This document shows, piece after piece, positions 23,201 through 36,122 of a stretch of DNA of 64,000 nucleotides. The stretch is from Cryptomeria japonica. Its lineage: Eukaryota > Streptophyta > Pinopsida > Cupressales > Cupressaceae. Positions within the stretch are counted from its first letter, which is position 1; the number at the start of each line of letters is the position of its first letter. The DNA is taken from assembly GCF_030272615.1 (NCBI RefSeq), contig NC_081405.1, positions 314,794,235-314,858,234 of the forward strand. The letters are read 5' to 3'. The notes under the pieces are model-generated. The model was given only the letters and a program-made list of their open reading frames with translations. It searched no databases and was not told where the DNA came from. The position numbers were made by a program, and so were the translations under genes.

Positions 23201-25540
23201 ATATGTGATGATAATTGATTAATGAACAATGAAATATATAGTCGAGAACAATAGTTAGGAAAGCCGCATAACTGTAACTACCTTCGTGACAATGCAAAAT
23301 AGTATGTATTACGAAAAAAAAAATATAGGCTTTAGATTATCTTAATTTTAATGAAGGGTGAAGATTGAAATATTAGACAGTTGTGTGAGAAGAATCATGG
23401 AGATGTGTGATTATTGCAAGTGATTAATCTCATAGATTCTAATATATGATTTGACAAGTAAGAGATCCCACACTCGTTTGACATGGATGGTCTAGAGTTG
23501 AAGATTCGGACTGTCTGTTTTTAAGACATAGATTGCTATGATTTGAAATTGGTTTAATTTAATATTTGATTAAATAGAATAAATTTGTTAAAATTTATAT
23601 TAGATAAATAATAAATTTTAAATTAGAATAAAAACTAATGTGGATTTTAGATAAGATGACATTGGTTTAGCTAATAAAATAAAATATATCAACTAACATT
23701 TGGAAATAAGTTTACATAAAAGAAAAGTTATAATTAATCAAATAAAATTAGATTCTATTAATTGGAAAATTATCTAGTGATCAATTTGGCAGGGCTTTAC
23801 AATCATAAAAAAATGTATATGTAAATGAGGAAAGGTACTAGCTTTACACCATAGACTTTTGATAGAAAAATTGACACAAAATGATCATAAACAAAAATCA
23901 AGACTAGATTCGATAATTTCTAGGCAGACCCTCAAAATATTTTAAAGTTAAAAATGTTTTGGTAGGACACATGCATTGGGCACTTATGCCACATGAAAAT
24001 AGGCCTTCTAAATGGGAGATGAAAGTATCGAGGCACATGATGTTATATCTAGTCCAAATTTTGGTTTTTGATGATGGCTAATTTGTAAACTAAGATAATT
24101 AAGATTTATAATAGAATAGAACACATCTTCTTAAGTTGGAGAATAAATTCAATGCTAGAAATTGTCCTAAAATGGTTTATGTGATTGAAAATTAAAGCAA
24201 GTGTTAAAGACAATATGAAAATGGGCTCACATTTGAGGAGTACAATTTATAACATTACATTTAGGACATACTTTAGCATTCATATTACAATACATGAAGA
24301 ATATGGATGGATATTTCATATATTAAAATGGGGTTTTGTTGTGTTGTAGTTGCGGGGTTTTTGTTGGTTGTGCATCTTTCATGCACTCTTGGTGTCACTT
24401 TGTGGATATTTAATGGTACGGGCATACCCGGCTTTTATTAATCAAAACATAGGCATTGCTTTACAACAAATAGCAACAATAAAGAGCGTGTTTTTCTTAA
24501 AAAGTAAACAAATCCATTTATTGAGTCCTAAAGAAAGGAAATTATTTTTGCTTTCTATATTGTTCTCAAAATTTGCTAAACTAAAAATCTAACTATATAT
24601 ATATATATATATATAACTTTTTTTCTTGTGTTCTCTTGAATAAAAACATTTAATTATAAGAATTTTTATGGAATCAACTCCTACCTCCAAATCTACTTCT
24701 CAAAAATGCCTACAATAAATCCATCTACCCTAAAAGCTTCTAGTTTAGAAAAAATCCTAACCTCTTTCAATAAAAAAATGCTTAATTAATGATAATGATA
24801 AATAAAAATATAATTTTTTTAAAAGAAAAAATATATTTTCTATAATGAAGCATTCCCACATATATTATATGATTTAACTTTTAGATATAAATCATTTTTG
24901 ACTAAGTTAGATCGAACTAGATTTTATCTTTAAAAAGAAATAGAAATCTTATTTATATTAACGATATAAATATATTCCTTAATTATACAAGCCCCATATC
25001 TTTTTACCATTTCCCAAACCAAGCTATCCTTCCTATAAAATAAACGATTTCAGTTAGATGTTGTAGGCACCCCAAAACCTTATTGAATTTTTAAGAAGTG
25101 GTGGATGGTCTTTGACCATAAAACATATGGAAATTATAAGGTTCCATTAAATTTTTCCGGAAAAAATATGTACTAGATAACTCACTTTATTGAAAGTGAG
25201 ACGAATGTATTCTACTTGAATATAATTATGGATAGCCTGTTCGTTATCTATCACATTTGCCTTACGTATATGCGTGCAGCATGCTTATTATCTATCACAT
25301 TAGCCTTAGACGCAATTGTATCCAGTTTTTCCGACACTTTTTCATTAAAGAAAATACCATGGCAAATAATTCATTATATGACGACCATTTTACTTAGAAA
25401 TTATGGCAAGACAAATTATTTGCATTTACGTCCATTCTTACAGCAAGATGCCCAACAGACAACCGAACGATACGGCTTGTGGTCTGTTCAGTGTTGCTAC
25501 ATATGACCGAGCTTATTCGTACCATCACTGCTTATGCAGC
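20244..25540. other. AT-rich intergenic DNA, no gene recognised
   Basis: No convincing gene, LTR, RNA gene or tandem array was found. Reading frames are short on both strands. An (AT)n run lies at 24593-24614. A stretch at 22811-22990 reads like a decayed coding remnant (LQYSYGLTEYEGIQYTKG, then a double stop), but I cannot assign it. The stretch may be the old flank of the chitinase gene. Confidence 0.5.
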
Positions 25541-25542
25541 TT

Positions 25543-25556
25543 TTATTTATTTATTT
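25543..25556 (-). terminator. poly(A) signals of the chitinase gene
   Basis: On the minus strand overlapping AATAAA motifs start about 24 bases after the stop codon, a usual place for a plant cleavage/polyadenylation signal. Confidence 0.6.
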
Positions 25557-25579
25557 ATATATGTGATATGTAAGGAATA

Positions 25580-26475
25580 TCAACATGAAAGATTGGGACC
25601 GGTAGTGACTTTCAGCCATCCACATAATTTTTTATATAAATTCACTCGACTCTGCACCGCCGCTGGACGCCCTCCCCTGCATTCTCCGCTATTGATTGCT
25701 CTGATTGTTCCTGCAAATCCGCTACCCGCTGGGGAAGTCATGGCTATGTGACAGTTGCTGTTTCTCATCCAAAACCACAGAGATGTCTTGAAGGCAATGT
25801 CCGGCTTTTGTGCCACCAACTCTGGGTTTTTCAGCAACGGAAGTCCCAAAAAATGTCCGGCTGCTCCGTAGTTGTAGTTCCTGCCACACAATTAAATTCG
25901 CCTATTAGTGAGTCGTTGGAGAATGTTTTGTTTAGTAGAGATGCTATTAACAAGCAAGGTTACCATGTTAGCTGAAGAGGTCCCCGTCCGTAGTATTGCT
26001 TCCCAGGCGCACAAGGATATTGGGTAGAACTTTGGCAGTAGGTACTCTTTAGAATTTCTTCGATATAACACAGACCTGCAAACAAAACTTGTTAGGGATT
26101 GATTATTGTGAAGAAATCATGTATATACAAATATAGAGAGAGTCCTAATATTTCCATACTTCCAGTCTCATGGGCTACGTTAGCAAAGAAAGCAGCAAGC
26201 TCTCTCTTACGAACTGTAAGAGATCCGGTGGTGCCAAAACCAGAGAATACTTTAGCTTTAGCTGCACTGATAAAGCCTTCGTAAGTGTAGAAGCTCTTTC
26301 CCTTACAAGTAGCAGGAATTCCTGATTTAATACGGTTAAAGAAGTCCTTAGTGACAATGGATTCAATGGATGGAGAGGGAGTAGGGGTCTTCTGTGCCGA
26401 CCCAAAATGTATCTCTCCAACTAATATCAACGACGCCATCGTCATCAACACTAAAGCTCCTGTGAATTTTTCCAT
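25580..26475 (-). CDS. class IV chitinase (GH19), three exons, intact
   Basis: Exons are 26475-26160, 26075-25964 and 25880-25580, with introns of 84 and 83 bp that have GT...AG ends. The joined frame codes for 242 residues. Residues 1-27 look like a signal peptide (hydrophobic [13 protein letters not shown], cleavage likely after GSA), so the enzyme is probably secreted. A short PTPSPS hinge comes next, directly followed by the catalytic domain; the hevein chitin-binding domain usual for class IV is absent. Exon 1 ends in the AHETG motif with catalytic Glu103, and exon 2 gives LCYIEE with the second Glu112, the nine-residue spacing of class [13 protein letters not shown] spans into exon 3, which carries [13 protein letters not shown] and the C-terminal Cys. 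The start codon has G at -3 and +4. It would hydrolyse chitin or related GlcNAc polymers in defence or development. All key residues are kept and it is the only intact gene here. Confidence 0.93.
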
Positions 26476-26531
26476 GGCTGAAATTTTCAGCTACTCGTTT
26501 GGTATGCAAGTTATATGTAACTATCAACCCC

Positions 26532-26539
26532 TATATATA
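26532..26539 (-). promoter_or_regulatory. TATA box of the chitinase gene
   Basis: TATATATA on the minus strand lies 57 bases upstream of the ATG at 26475, which leaves a short 5' UTR of roughly 25-30 bases. No other nearby ATG would compete with the chosen start. Confidence 0.65.
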
Positions 26540-26639
26540 AGCAGAAGGACATTAAGTGATAAAGATGACGGATACACATCATCTAGCAGCTTTGAGTCAT
26601 CTTTGTGCTTGTAGTACCAAGACATTGTAAATTTGTTTA

Positions 26640-29230
26640 ATGATAACTTAAATTATAAGCCATCACAATGGTTTCGTGCGCCTACGGTAAGCATTAACTG
26701 ACCGAAACGAAGTTAATGTACAAAATTTCCCGCAATCTTATCATTCAAAGATTGTATAATATTTTTATGCAAATATATAAATAATATTTTTATACAAATA
26801 TATGAGTTAAGGAACGGTATAAAATTATACATATGTTTTTATATCGATTTCTTTATTTCTGCTCCCGTCGCTGTCATGAACACTGGAAAAATGCCCGCGG
26901 CCGCAGGAAAAGAAAACGACGAGTGTGGTCCATGAGTAACTTGAGGCGAAAGGAATGTGTTGCATGGGATAGAAATATCTTTTAGCGTTTACGGACGTAA
27001 TGCGGTCTTCTCGGAACATGACAGCCATTAATAGTTTACAAATAGAAAAATGTATTCCATAACTCAACCTCATATCTCAAAGATCTGTTAGACAGTCAAT
27101 TGTGTTTAAAATGGATTATGAGCTCTTATTCATGTGATCGCGTAATGTTAGCCAAGCACCTACATCGGTTTCCTAAATTTTCATTTATTTTTCAACCGTA
27201 TTGATAAGGTGTACTTTATTAAATATTGCATAGTCACGGTACTTATTTCAAACCTCGAAATCCCAAATAGAGGACGCACCTGAAGAAGTGCAACTTTCTG
27301 GTGCGAGAATGGTGTAGGTAGATCACTCATATCCATTATTTTATAAATTTCAAAATAATTTATTATTTCGATAGGATACACATGTATCAGTCTTTGATTC
27401 GGGCAATACCGATAAGCACAAATGATGTCAACGTGATTATTTTATTTCATAATACTCAATGCAGAGAAGATCTTCAAATCGTCACGAGTGTTGAATATTA
27501 TTAAATCGGCCTTTGAGATCTTACAATGTGAATGTTGAATGGATGAATTGAACGTTAAATGGTGTATGGATGAATTAACATGTTTTGACAATTTTCAAAT
27601 TATAATACCTTAATATTATCGTTTGGAATATAGTAACTAAAATTAGGTATACTATGGAAATCTTGAAAAGAAAGAAAAGAAAGAGAAAATTAAATGATAT
27701 AAGAGTGTCTTTAATAATTTATATTAAAATGATATTGGTGAGAATAATATTTGACTTCTTTAAATTAAAATTGTCACTCTCACTTGTTTTATTTGGTTCA
27801 TCTCTCTGAATCAAAAACAATACCTTCCACTTCTAGCTATGCTTGTATCATGATTTGTTATATCTAAATGAGCACTTATTATAAGTTGTTTCATTATATC
27901 ATATTTCTCACGCGTATCTATTAAGTTATGGTTCCATTTATTAAAAAATCTCTTTAGGTTAATTAATCAATCATAATTGCATTCAATTTGACATACATGT
28001 TCATCATTATGTTTTACTTAGATCTTTGTCACATTTAACCAAATAAATATGATACATTATTTTGTTTTAAATCACATATGATATCTGTTTAAATTATTTC
28101 ATAAACACAAATAACATCATATATATAGGCACACACACATGTGCAATACCTTTTTAATACAAGATATACAACAAAATCACCACTAGAACAAAATGTGGTG
28201 TATAATACTAAAAACATGTCTCATCAATCTATGGATGATGGATATCAAAATGCTCATATCCTCTCAGTGGTGATCATGTAACAAATACATGTCTATGTGA
28301 TAATGTGGAATGTGTGTAACTCATGGAGCTATAGTTGATCTTTCTCAACTCACACTTAATCTACCTTTATCTATAGGGACTCGATCCAAGATGAATTTGA
28401 TCACATCTCCACATACACTACTCTTTGCTATGCCATAGGCTCAAAGATGTCCACATGTCATCTTGCACTATGGTGGGCCTTATAGCTAGTCTCTAGTGGT
28501 CACTATATGTCCACAAAAGGGATGATCTCATCCATGAACTGACCTACAAAGTCATTTTATCCCCATGTGTAAAATATAAGAAATTATATATCTATAAAAT
28601 TAGGTATTCCATCATGTATATCAAAATATTAAATACTATATAATATTTCAAATTAGTGTCTATAGATAATATTCTCTCCTAGATCACCATCTCGCCAATT
28701 AAGATCAAAGGAAGTGGTAGGAGTACTCTACACCATAGTCATCATTGTGGCTAGGGGCATAGTAGTGGAAAACCTACTCATTTCTCCATCCTTATAATGA
28801 CTCATTGCCTCAATTGAAGACCTTGATGACCATGATAAATGTGCTTGAGATGTAGCTCTTTTAAATGGCATATCATCATCCCTCTCATATTTCTCCTCTA
28901 CTTTGTTCCCTCATAAATTGAAGACCTTGATGACCATGATAAATAGATGCTTCTCATAGGATATTTGATTGTATTCTATGTCTATATGAAATAATGCATT
29001 TTGTTCCCTTTCTAACAATGAGGAGATAGTGGTGTTATGTGCTTATATTTTGGAGAAGGCATATTTCTTATTGTTTTTGTTCCCTTTTCTCTCTAAAAAT
29101 ATTTAAATATCTAGAATCTAAAATCATAGAGGTCATTTAGTGAAGTATATCTTGTCCACCATTAAGTAAACTTCCCATTAGACTCTTTATTTGTATGTGT
29201 AAACTTCAAAGATCAATAAGAAAAACTCTA
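26640..29230. other. chitinase upstream region and intergenic DNA
   Basis: No gene was recognised. The first 450 bases hold the distal chitinase promoter, with a GC-rich patch around 26893-26905 (GCCCGCGGCCGC) and an ACGT-containing near-palindrome at about 26988-27000. Further on the DNA is AT-rich. A 34-bp stretch, ATTGAAGACCTTGATGACCA and onward, occurs at about 28814 and again at 28916. Confidence 0.45.
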
Positions 29231-30270
29231 TAAGATCTAGATATAACTTCCTAGAACCACCTCAGCCTTCTTAATTTAAGTGGTAAAAAATCTAGAGCCA
29301 TAAAGCTATTCCTAAAATTTCCTTCTTCTAGTGGAGAGCTTATGATAAAATAATTCTTACTATTGACAACCTTTAGAAAAGGTGTTTTAGCTAATATATG
29401 CACCTTATACAAGGAGGATGAAAAAACTATTAACCACATGATGTTATGCTATCATTATTCATGCAACGTAAGAAAGAAGGTTATGATTCTCTTCTCTCTT
29501 TTTTGGATTTGGCATAAAGTTCATAAGCTAGTTGCATCTTATTGGCCTCCTTTATGTGGCCACCCTCTAATTATTTAACTTTTGTGGTAGGCCTTCCTTC
29601 ATATTGGCTGGACCAATTGGAAGTAATGTAATAATAGGATATTCAAGCATAAGAGGACCCAATTTGAATCCTTGTAATTTTCCATCATCAATAATACTAA
29701 GGAAAGCATCAAATATTTCACTAGGCTAAAAAATAGTTATCCAACTTCCCCTTAGAGTGGAAAAAAACTAAAAATTGGGGTTTAACTATGTCCCTCTCTC
29801 TTTTTGTCTCCTCAATTATTGGTCACAATAATACTACTAAATGGAATCCCCTACCACTTGCTAGCTAAAATAAAAATTTTAGGGATCTTCAAAGGGTAAC
29901 TTGAATCAGGTGGCTAGGGTTGGCATCATTAGAAATACAAAATCCAACTTGGTGTAGGACTATATGGCAAATCTCAAAATCCAAACCTCAAGTTTTATTG
30001 ACATGGCGAGTAACTTCTATCACATATCCCTCACTAAGGACATTAGATTGTAAAATATCATTATTGAAGGGGACTCTAAAAATGTAATCATGATGCTTTG
30101 TGGTGAAGCATACCTAGGTTGGCAAGTGAAAGATATCGTTGTTAAATGTTGTTGCATACTTTCAACAATTGGACATGTCAGACTCACCCACACCCTTAAA
30201 GAACAAAATAAATTTGTTGATCAGTTGGCCAAATTGGGTCCCTACACTAGTTCTTTTTTAATGTGAACTA
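29230..30270 (+). pseudogene. LINE ORF2 tail fragment (zinc region, RNase H)
   Basis: A 5'-truncated LINE copy. The zf-RVT-like part at about 29320-29470 reads ILTIDNL followed by KGVLANICTLYKEDEKTINHMM over the Cys pair and His. The RNase H end at 30058-30260 reads IIEGDSKNVIMMLC with its Asp, then LKEQNKFVDQLAKLG with the last Asp (compare YREGNKAEDLLANL in the LINE at 1-15245). Stops and frameshifts break it and no start is present. It is related to, but clearly diverged from, the first LINE. There is no trace of the ORF3-like frame behind it. Confidence 0.7.
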
Positions 30271-30707
30271 CCTTGCATGAGATCTCTCAAGTTGTTTATT
30301 TTCCAATCCACAATGAAATATGCACAAATAAGGTGTAAATATTTGAGCTATGTCTTATTAATTATGACCTTTTCCATGGTATCTTGAAATAATTACATGA
30401 TAAAGATATTATATTTAATATTTGAGAAAATTAATGTCATTCCTAATACCAGTATTGTCTATCTTTTTCCTCTTTCAACCTTGTTTTATAATTCTTTGGT
30501 TATTGTGTTTTTTTTTTCTTAAATACAAGCCTAACATGGTGGGATATCTCATCTAGACTAAGCCAACTTTAATTTTGAATTCTTATAGAATTAAGAAGTT
30601 ATTTAGTCTATGTTAGAAAGGGGAAGTCTTTCCTCCTACATTAAGGCTATGTAATGTTTTCATCCCTCTCTCACTAAACAATTTTCCTATTCTTGGGATG
30701 ATGGTAA
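30271..30707 (+). other. spacer, probably LINE 3' tail
   Basis: No feature is recognisable. It may hold the untranslated tail of the LINE fragment. It ends at the LTR of element C. Confidence 0.35.
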
Positions 30708-31762
30708 TGTTGAATATATCAGACAACTGAGAGAAGGGGTGAATTATTTGTCAATTAAAATCTTTCACTTATTTCACATAAATAGATCCAGTAAATTAAT
30801 TCCTGATTACTAAACCATAAGCATGTATAAGCATGAGAAAGCACACACATGAATCATACACATAAAACACCATATTTTACATGGAAAACCCAAGAAGGGA
30901 AAAATAATAGAGAATGCTAATTCTCAATTATGAAACACCTATTAGGGTGATTTTTACAAAGGATGGATCACTTTCAAAATGCTCACTATGGGTGGGTTCA
31001 CGGCTTAGCTAAAAACACTAGAAAAGGGCTCACTATCCAAAAGAAGAAGAAAGAAAAAGAAAGAATCCACCACTAAAGTACAACTACCACAACACTACAG
31101 TGCTAAAAGAAAACTTTAGTTAACTACCTTCGGTACCAAAAAGCAACAACACACTACCACACTGCTCAACCACAACTTCACATAGCCTTGCACACATTCA
31201 CATAAAAATAGATCTTCTTTTTCAATCCACTTGCTTCTATGTAATATTTATTACAATCATCCTTTATTTATACTAAGCTCTTGAAATAGGAATCTCCCAA
31301 GTTGACCAAATAAAAAATCACTGAAGCACAATTTTAAATAGGTCTAAACTAAAATTTGTTGCGTTGGAAAGGAATGAGAAGTGGACCACACCACAATGCA
31401 CTACATCAATCAAAACATGACGTTATCCATACACCACAATCACAAGAGCTAAAACAAAAACATTCAAGGTTAACTTGACCTAGAAGTAACATATCCACAA
31501 CCATAACTCTGGAGCACATCATCTTGTGTAAAATCAAAATCACAAAGATAAAGACATGAATATCACAAATCCAAATATCACCATCAAAACCAAAAAATCA
31601 AAGAAATACAAAGAACTGCAAATATTGTCAAATATCACTATCACTGAGCACACTTCTGGAGCACAACTTTTGGATTACCAAATCAATCATTGAAACACAA
31701 AATCAATATGTTGACATCAATGACAACCATATTGACACACCATAAAATTTATATTTGCAACA
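30708..31762 (-). repeat. 3' LTR of element C
   Basis: It runs from TGTTGAATATATC to TTTGCAACA on the plus strand, 1055 bp. It holds the conserved LTR block around 30880 (TGGAAAACCCAAGAAGGG) and the G-rich GGGGTGAAT near its left end. Its first 40 bases match 56065-56108. Confidence 0.75.
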
Positions 31763-31763
31763 A

Positions 31764-31774
31764 TCTCCCCCTTT
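31764..31774 (-). other. polypurine tract of element C
   Basis: The minus strand reads AAAGGGGGAGA just inside the 3' LTR, the same as in A and E. Confidence 0.75.
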
Positions 31775-32039
31775 ATCATTGATGGCAACATTCACCAACG
31801 ACAAACACAAATTCAGATTCATAACTTATCTCTCCCACACACATCTCCAATCTCTCCAATCTCTCTCCCTTTGGCATCAAAGACAAAGGTGAGTTGAAAC
31901 TCAACACACATAACCATGTTTAGATTCCACATAGCTCCCCCTAAGAGGAATCCCAAAGCATTAGTCCAAACTAAAATATGCATGAAGTTCCCTGGACTAA
32001 TGCACTACTAAATGAACTAGTTCAAAATAGGAATGTGTA

Positions 32040-34562
32040 ATACCCCCAACTTCTGTCGAAGATACTCAAAATTATTTGTTCACAAATCCTTCGTAAAGAT
32101 ATTTGCAACCTTCTCTTTTGTAGGAAAATACTCAATTTTTACTTTATTGTCCAACACCTTCTCCTTTAAGAAGTGATACTAAATAGAGATATGCTTTGAT
32201 TTGAAATGTAGTACTAGATTCTTAGAGATATTTATTGCACTTTTACTATGACACATAATGTAGTTTGGTTCATCAAACATCACACCAATATTCTTGAATG
32301 TTTATTTCATTCAAAGTATCTGAGTGCAACATGATATGGCTGCAATGTATTGAGCTATTGTATTTGATAAAGACACATAATCCTACTTTTTGCTTAACCA
32401 TGCAACTAATCGGGAGGCAAGGAAAAATGGTCTAACACTGGTACTCTTTTTGTCATCAACACTACCTGCCTGATTAGCACCAGTCTAAGCTTTTAAGTAA
32501 AATCTGATCCTCTGGGATAACACAATCTAAAATCTTTTGTAGCTTTCAAATATCTAAAAAGTTTCTTTACTACAACAAAATGTGACTCTTTTGAACCTTG
32601 CTGAAATATAGTTGCAAGACAAATAGCATACATGATATCCGGTCTAGTAATAGTTAGGTATAACATTCCTCTAATCATTGATCTATACTTGCTTAGATTA
32701 GTCTTAGGAGATTTATCATCATTATTCAACTTGCATCTAGTTGTCATTGGAGTACATACTAGTTTAGAATTCTGCAATTCAAACTTTTTCAATAGCTCTC
32801 TAACATATTTTGACTAAGAAATAAAAATACTTTTACTCTTTTGATTCACTTTCAATCAAAGAAATAAATTCAACTCACTAATCATAGACATTTTAAATTC
32901 CATTTGCATTTCACCAGCTAACTTCTTTTACATGCCATCATTTTCTCCAAATATTATGTCATCCACATATACAGCAACAATTTGGGTCATACTTGATTCA
33001 ACTGTAAAATAAAGATTGTTATTGACAGACCCTTTTAGAAATCCTTCATTGAATAAATACTTGTTTAGCCTTCCATACCAAGCTCCCAATGCTTGCTTCA
33101 ACCCATATAGTGCCTCCATCAATTTGCAAACAATATCTAAATCATTTGACAACTTAAATCCTTCTGGTTGTTCAATGTAGACTTCTTTTAGTTCTCCATT
33201 AAAAAATGCTAAATTCACATCCGTTTGAGAAACTTTGAAAACTTCACATGCTGAAAAAGCCAAAAACATCCCAATAGCTTCCATTTGGGCAATAGGAGCA
33301 TAAGTCTCTTTCAAATCAATGCCTTCAACTTGAGTATAACCTTTTCATACCAATCTTTCCTTGTTTCTTACAACATGTCCATCTTCATCTAGCTTATTCT
33401 AGAAAACCCACTTTGTTCCAATAACATTCTTATCTGTTGGTCTAGGGGCTAGTTCCCATGTTTGATTCTTCTCAACCAGATATAACTCTTCCTTCATAGC
33501 CTTCATCCAATTTTGATCTTTAAAATGTTCTTCAATTGTCTTAAGTTCAACTTCAAAAACTAAACACAACATAAATTATCAATCAATTGTTTTTGGATTC
33601 GATTATGTGTAAACTTTTGCATCAACATTTTAGATCACAGTATAGCCTATCCTTTCGTAACTTTACTTATTGTAATAACACCTCTATTCTTGTCTCTAAT
33701 TTGGATCTCAAAATAAATATTATGTACATACCTGAGAGTTTTAGATACAGTTGCCAGAGAAACCTAAGTTTTTTTTTTCTTATATCTTCTTCTCTGCTCT
33801 TCTCTTCTTCTCCTTTACTTGTAGACTCATCAAATTCATGTCCTACTTGTATACCAATATATTTCAAAAAAAAATCATCAACCTTCACATTTTCACTTTG
33901 AACAACTTTGTTTAATCTCTTATTGTAACATCAGTAAGCCTTTCTCTTTGTAAAATATCTTAGGAATATACCTTCATCTGCTCTTCTATCAAAATTTATA
34001 AGATTTCCTTCATCTCTCTAGATGTAGAATTTACGTCCAAATACTTTAAAATTCATCATTGATGGAATCATTCCATGTCATAATTCATATGATGTCTTTC
34101 CATATTTCTTCCAAAGTAGAACTCTATTGGGAGAGTATACTTCAGTATGTATTGCTTCTCTCTATTTAAACTCTAGTAGGTTTGATTCTTTAATCATAGT
34201 TATAGATGCCTCTTGTATAGTCCTATTCATTATTTCCACTACACCATTCTACTATGGTGTCCTAGAGGAAGACAAATGTCTCCTAATACCATATCTCTCA
34301 CAAAAAGTGTCAAATTCATCAGAAATAAACTCTCCTCCTCTATCTGATCTTAAGAATTCAATTATTCTAGATCAAATTCATTTTCAACCCCAACTTTAAA
34401 TATCTTAAAAAATTTAATTCCTCTAACTTTTCTCTAAAAGATGCAACCCAATTCATTCTAGAATGGTTATCAATTAGGATAATTAAATACCTCTCACCTT
34501 GTAAACTCCCTATTTTTGTCGAACCACATAAGTCTATGCGCACCAAATCTAATAGTTTCATA
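32040..34562 (-). pseudogene. Copia integrase, RT and RNase H of element C
   Basis: From right to left: the integrase core start (LVRIDLCG with first Asp, then SLQGERYLIILIDNHSR) at 34367-34561, a decayed core and C-terminal part to about 33580, then RT at 32493-33540 with ETYAPIAQMEAI, SQTDVNLAFFNGELKEVYI, a LYGLKQALGAWYGRL segment and the active site YVDDIIFGEN, then RNase H at 32040-32490 ending in ANIFTK (usual ADIFTK). In-frame stops and frameshifts occur throughout, and the integrase has lost most of its core. The RT core over 128 codons (32928-33314) is still open. Confidence 0.8.
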
Positions 34563-34567
34563 CAAGA

Positions 34568-35752
34568 TGTTAGAATAACCAGTGGACAACCAAGAGAGGG
34601 GGGGTGAATTTGTTGTCAACAAATTATATTAATCAAACCACTTTATAACCTTTAATTGGAGCACATAAACATTAAATGTCAGAATAGCCGAAACAAATAC
34701 CGGTAAGTAATAAAACTTAAGTATGAAACAGATAATCAACACAAAGCAACCATACCACATAACACCATGATTTGTACGTTGAAAACCCACAAAAGGGAAA
34801 AACCATGGAGGGAAGCCTACCCACAGCGAGAGAAACGTCTGCAGAAAGTATGTGATACAATAAGGGGCCTACACATGCAGGAAGGCACACTGCCTAGAGC
34901 TTACTGCTCATTACAAAGGAGTCTCACTGACTACAAAGAGGTTATAACCACCTCAATATAACTGGACAACAATCCAGAAGAATGAACTGCTAATGATAGC
35001 ATCTACCATGCCTGATTACAGTTTCGGTTAAGCTCAATACTGGAGGCCTTTCACCTCTTACATAAACCCCATCTGATTAGTTATGATCAACAAAATCTCC
35101 TTTGCATATGATCTTTTCATTATTCACACATTTCAATCCATGACATGATCTACAAAGAGATCTTACATCAATTTATACAAACCCTAAGGCCTAAACCAAT
35201 TAGGTCGGTCACCTAAAAGATATTACAATAAGATCATTACATATATCCACATTACAATGATATACCATGTCAGCATTAGACCAAAACAACATTTCCCAAT
35301 CCATAAATCATCCCAGTAACATGCAGAGAATACTTAATAGCACATTACATAAAACCGGTCCATAAGCTTGACCCAAATAGATTCACCACGCTAAAGCGAT
35401 GTCATCAATTAGTCAAGGCATGAACAAAGATCACCTTCTGCATCCTGAATTCCATCTAGAAGTTGTATTAACACCACTTATGCATCATGTCAAAGATTCT
35501 CAGTAAAAGATTAGTCGGTAAAACCCTAAACCCTTATCGGTATAGGCTTACTAGAGTGTATGATACAATCCAATCATCAAGTCAATAATAACTAACCAAA
35601 AAATACTCTAAAAACATGCAACACATTAAACCAAACATGTCGGTAGTATCCAACTGATAGTCCCTTCTGTCAGTAACACTAGTTCTTCTATCGATAACCA
35701 AAATCTATATGTCGGTAACCAATCATAACAGGTAGTGTTGACAACAATGACA
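34568..35752 (-). repeat. 3' LTR of element D
   Basis: 1185 bp, from TGTTAGAATAACC to CAACAATGACA on the plus strand. It matches 53209-54412 closely. It carries the conserved block at about 34770-34805 (GAAAACCCACAAAAGGGAAA) and the GGGGGGGTGAATT motif near its left end. Confidence 0.85.
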
Positions 35753-35762
35753 AAATAGATTC

Positions 35763-35796
35763 ACCCCCACCCCCCCCCCCCCCCCCTCTCCCTCTT
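35763..35796 (-). other. polypurine tract of element D, expanded G run
   Basis: Where A, C and E have AAAGGGGGAGA, D has AAAGAGGGAGAG followed by a long run of G on the minus strand. The run probably grew by slippage. Confidence 0.65.
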
Positions 35797-36122
35797 TGGC
35801 ATTGATGGCAACACTAGATGTGAAAAAGAAAACATCTAAGTGACAAGAAATGCCAAAAATTTCTCATAGAAGATATAACAATGAAAAATTGAAAAATCAC
35901 ATCAACTCCCCCTAAGGAGTGTAGTCCAATCTAAAACTGATTCGCATCTCTCTCCCATATGACATATTATGACATTATTTTTCACATTATGTATCTCTCT
36001 TCCTTTGACATCAATGCCAAGGATATGACATAGATATCAAAATCCTGTGAATCTCAAAGCTGACTACTCCCCCTGAGTAGTAGCACCACTACATCAATCC
36101 AGAGAAAAGGATAAAGTTGATG

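Noticed and set aside
25216-25506. 96-codon plus-strand frame left of the chitinase
   Set aside because: No recognisable motif; it runs into the 3' flank of the convergent chitinase gene.
26351-26614. 87-codon frame antisense to chitinase exon 1 and promoter
   Set aside because: It is explained as a shadow of the conserved chitinase coding sequence.
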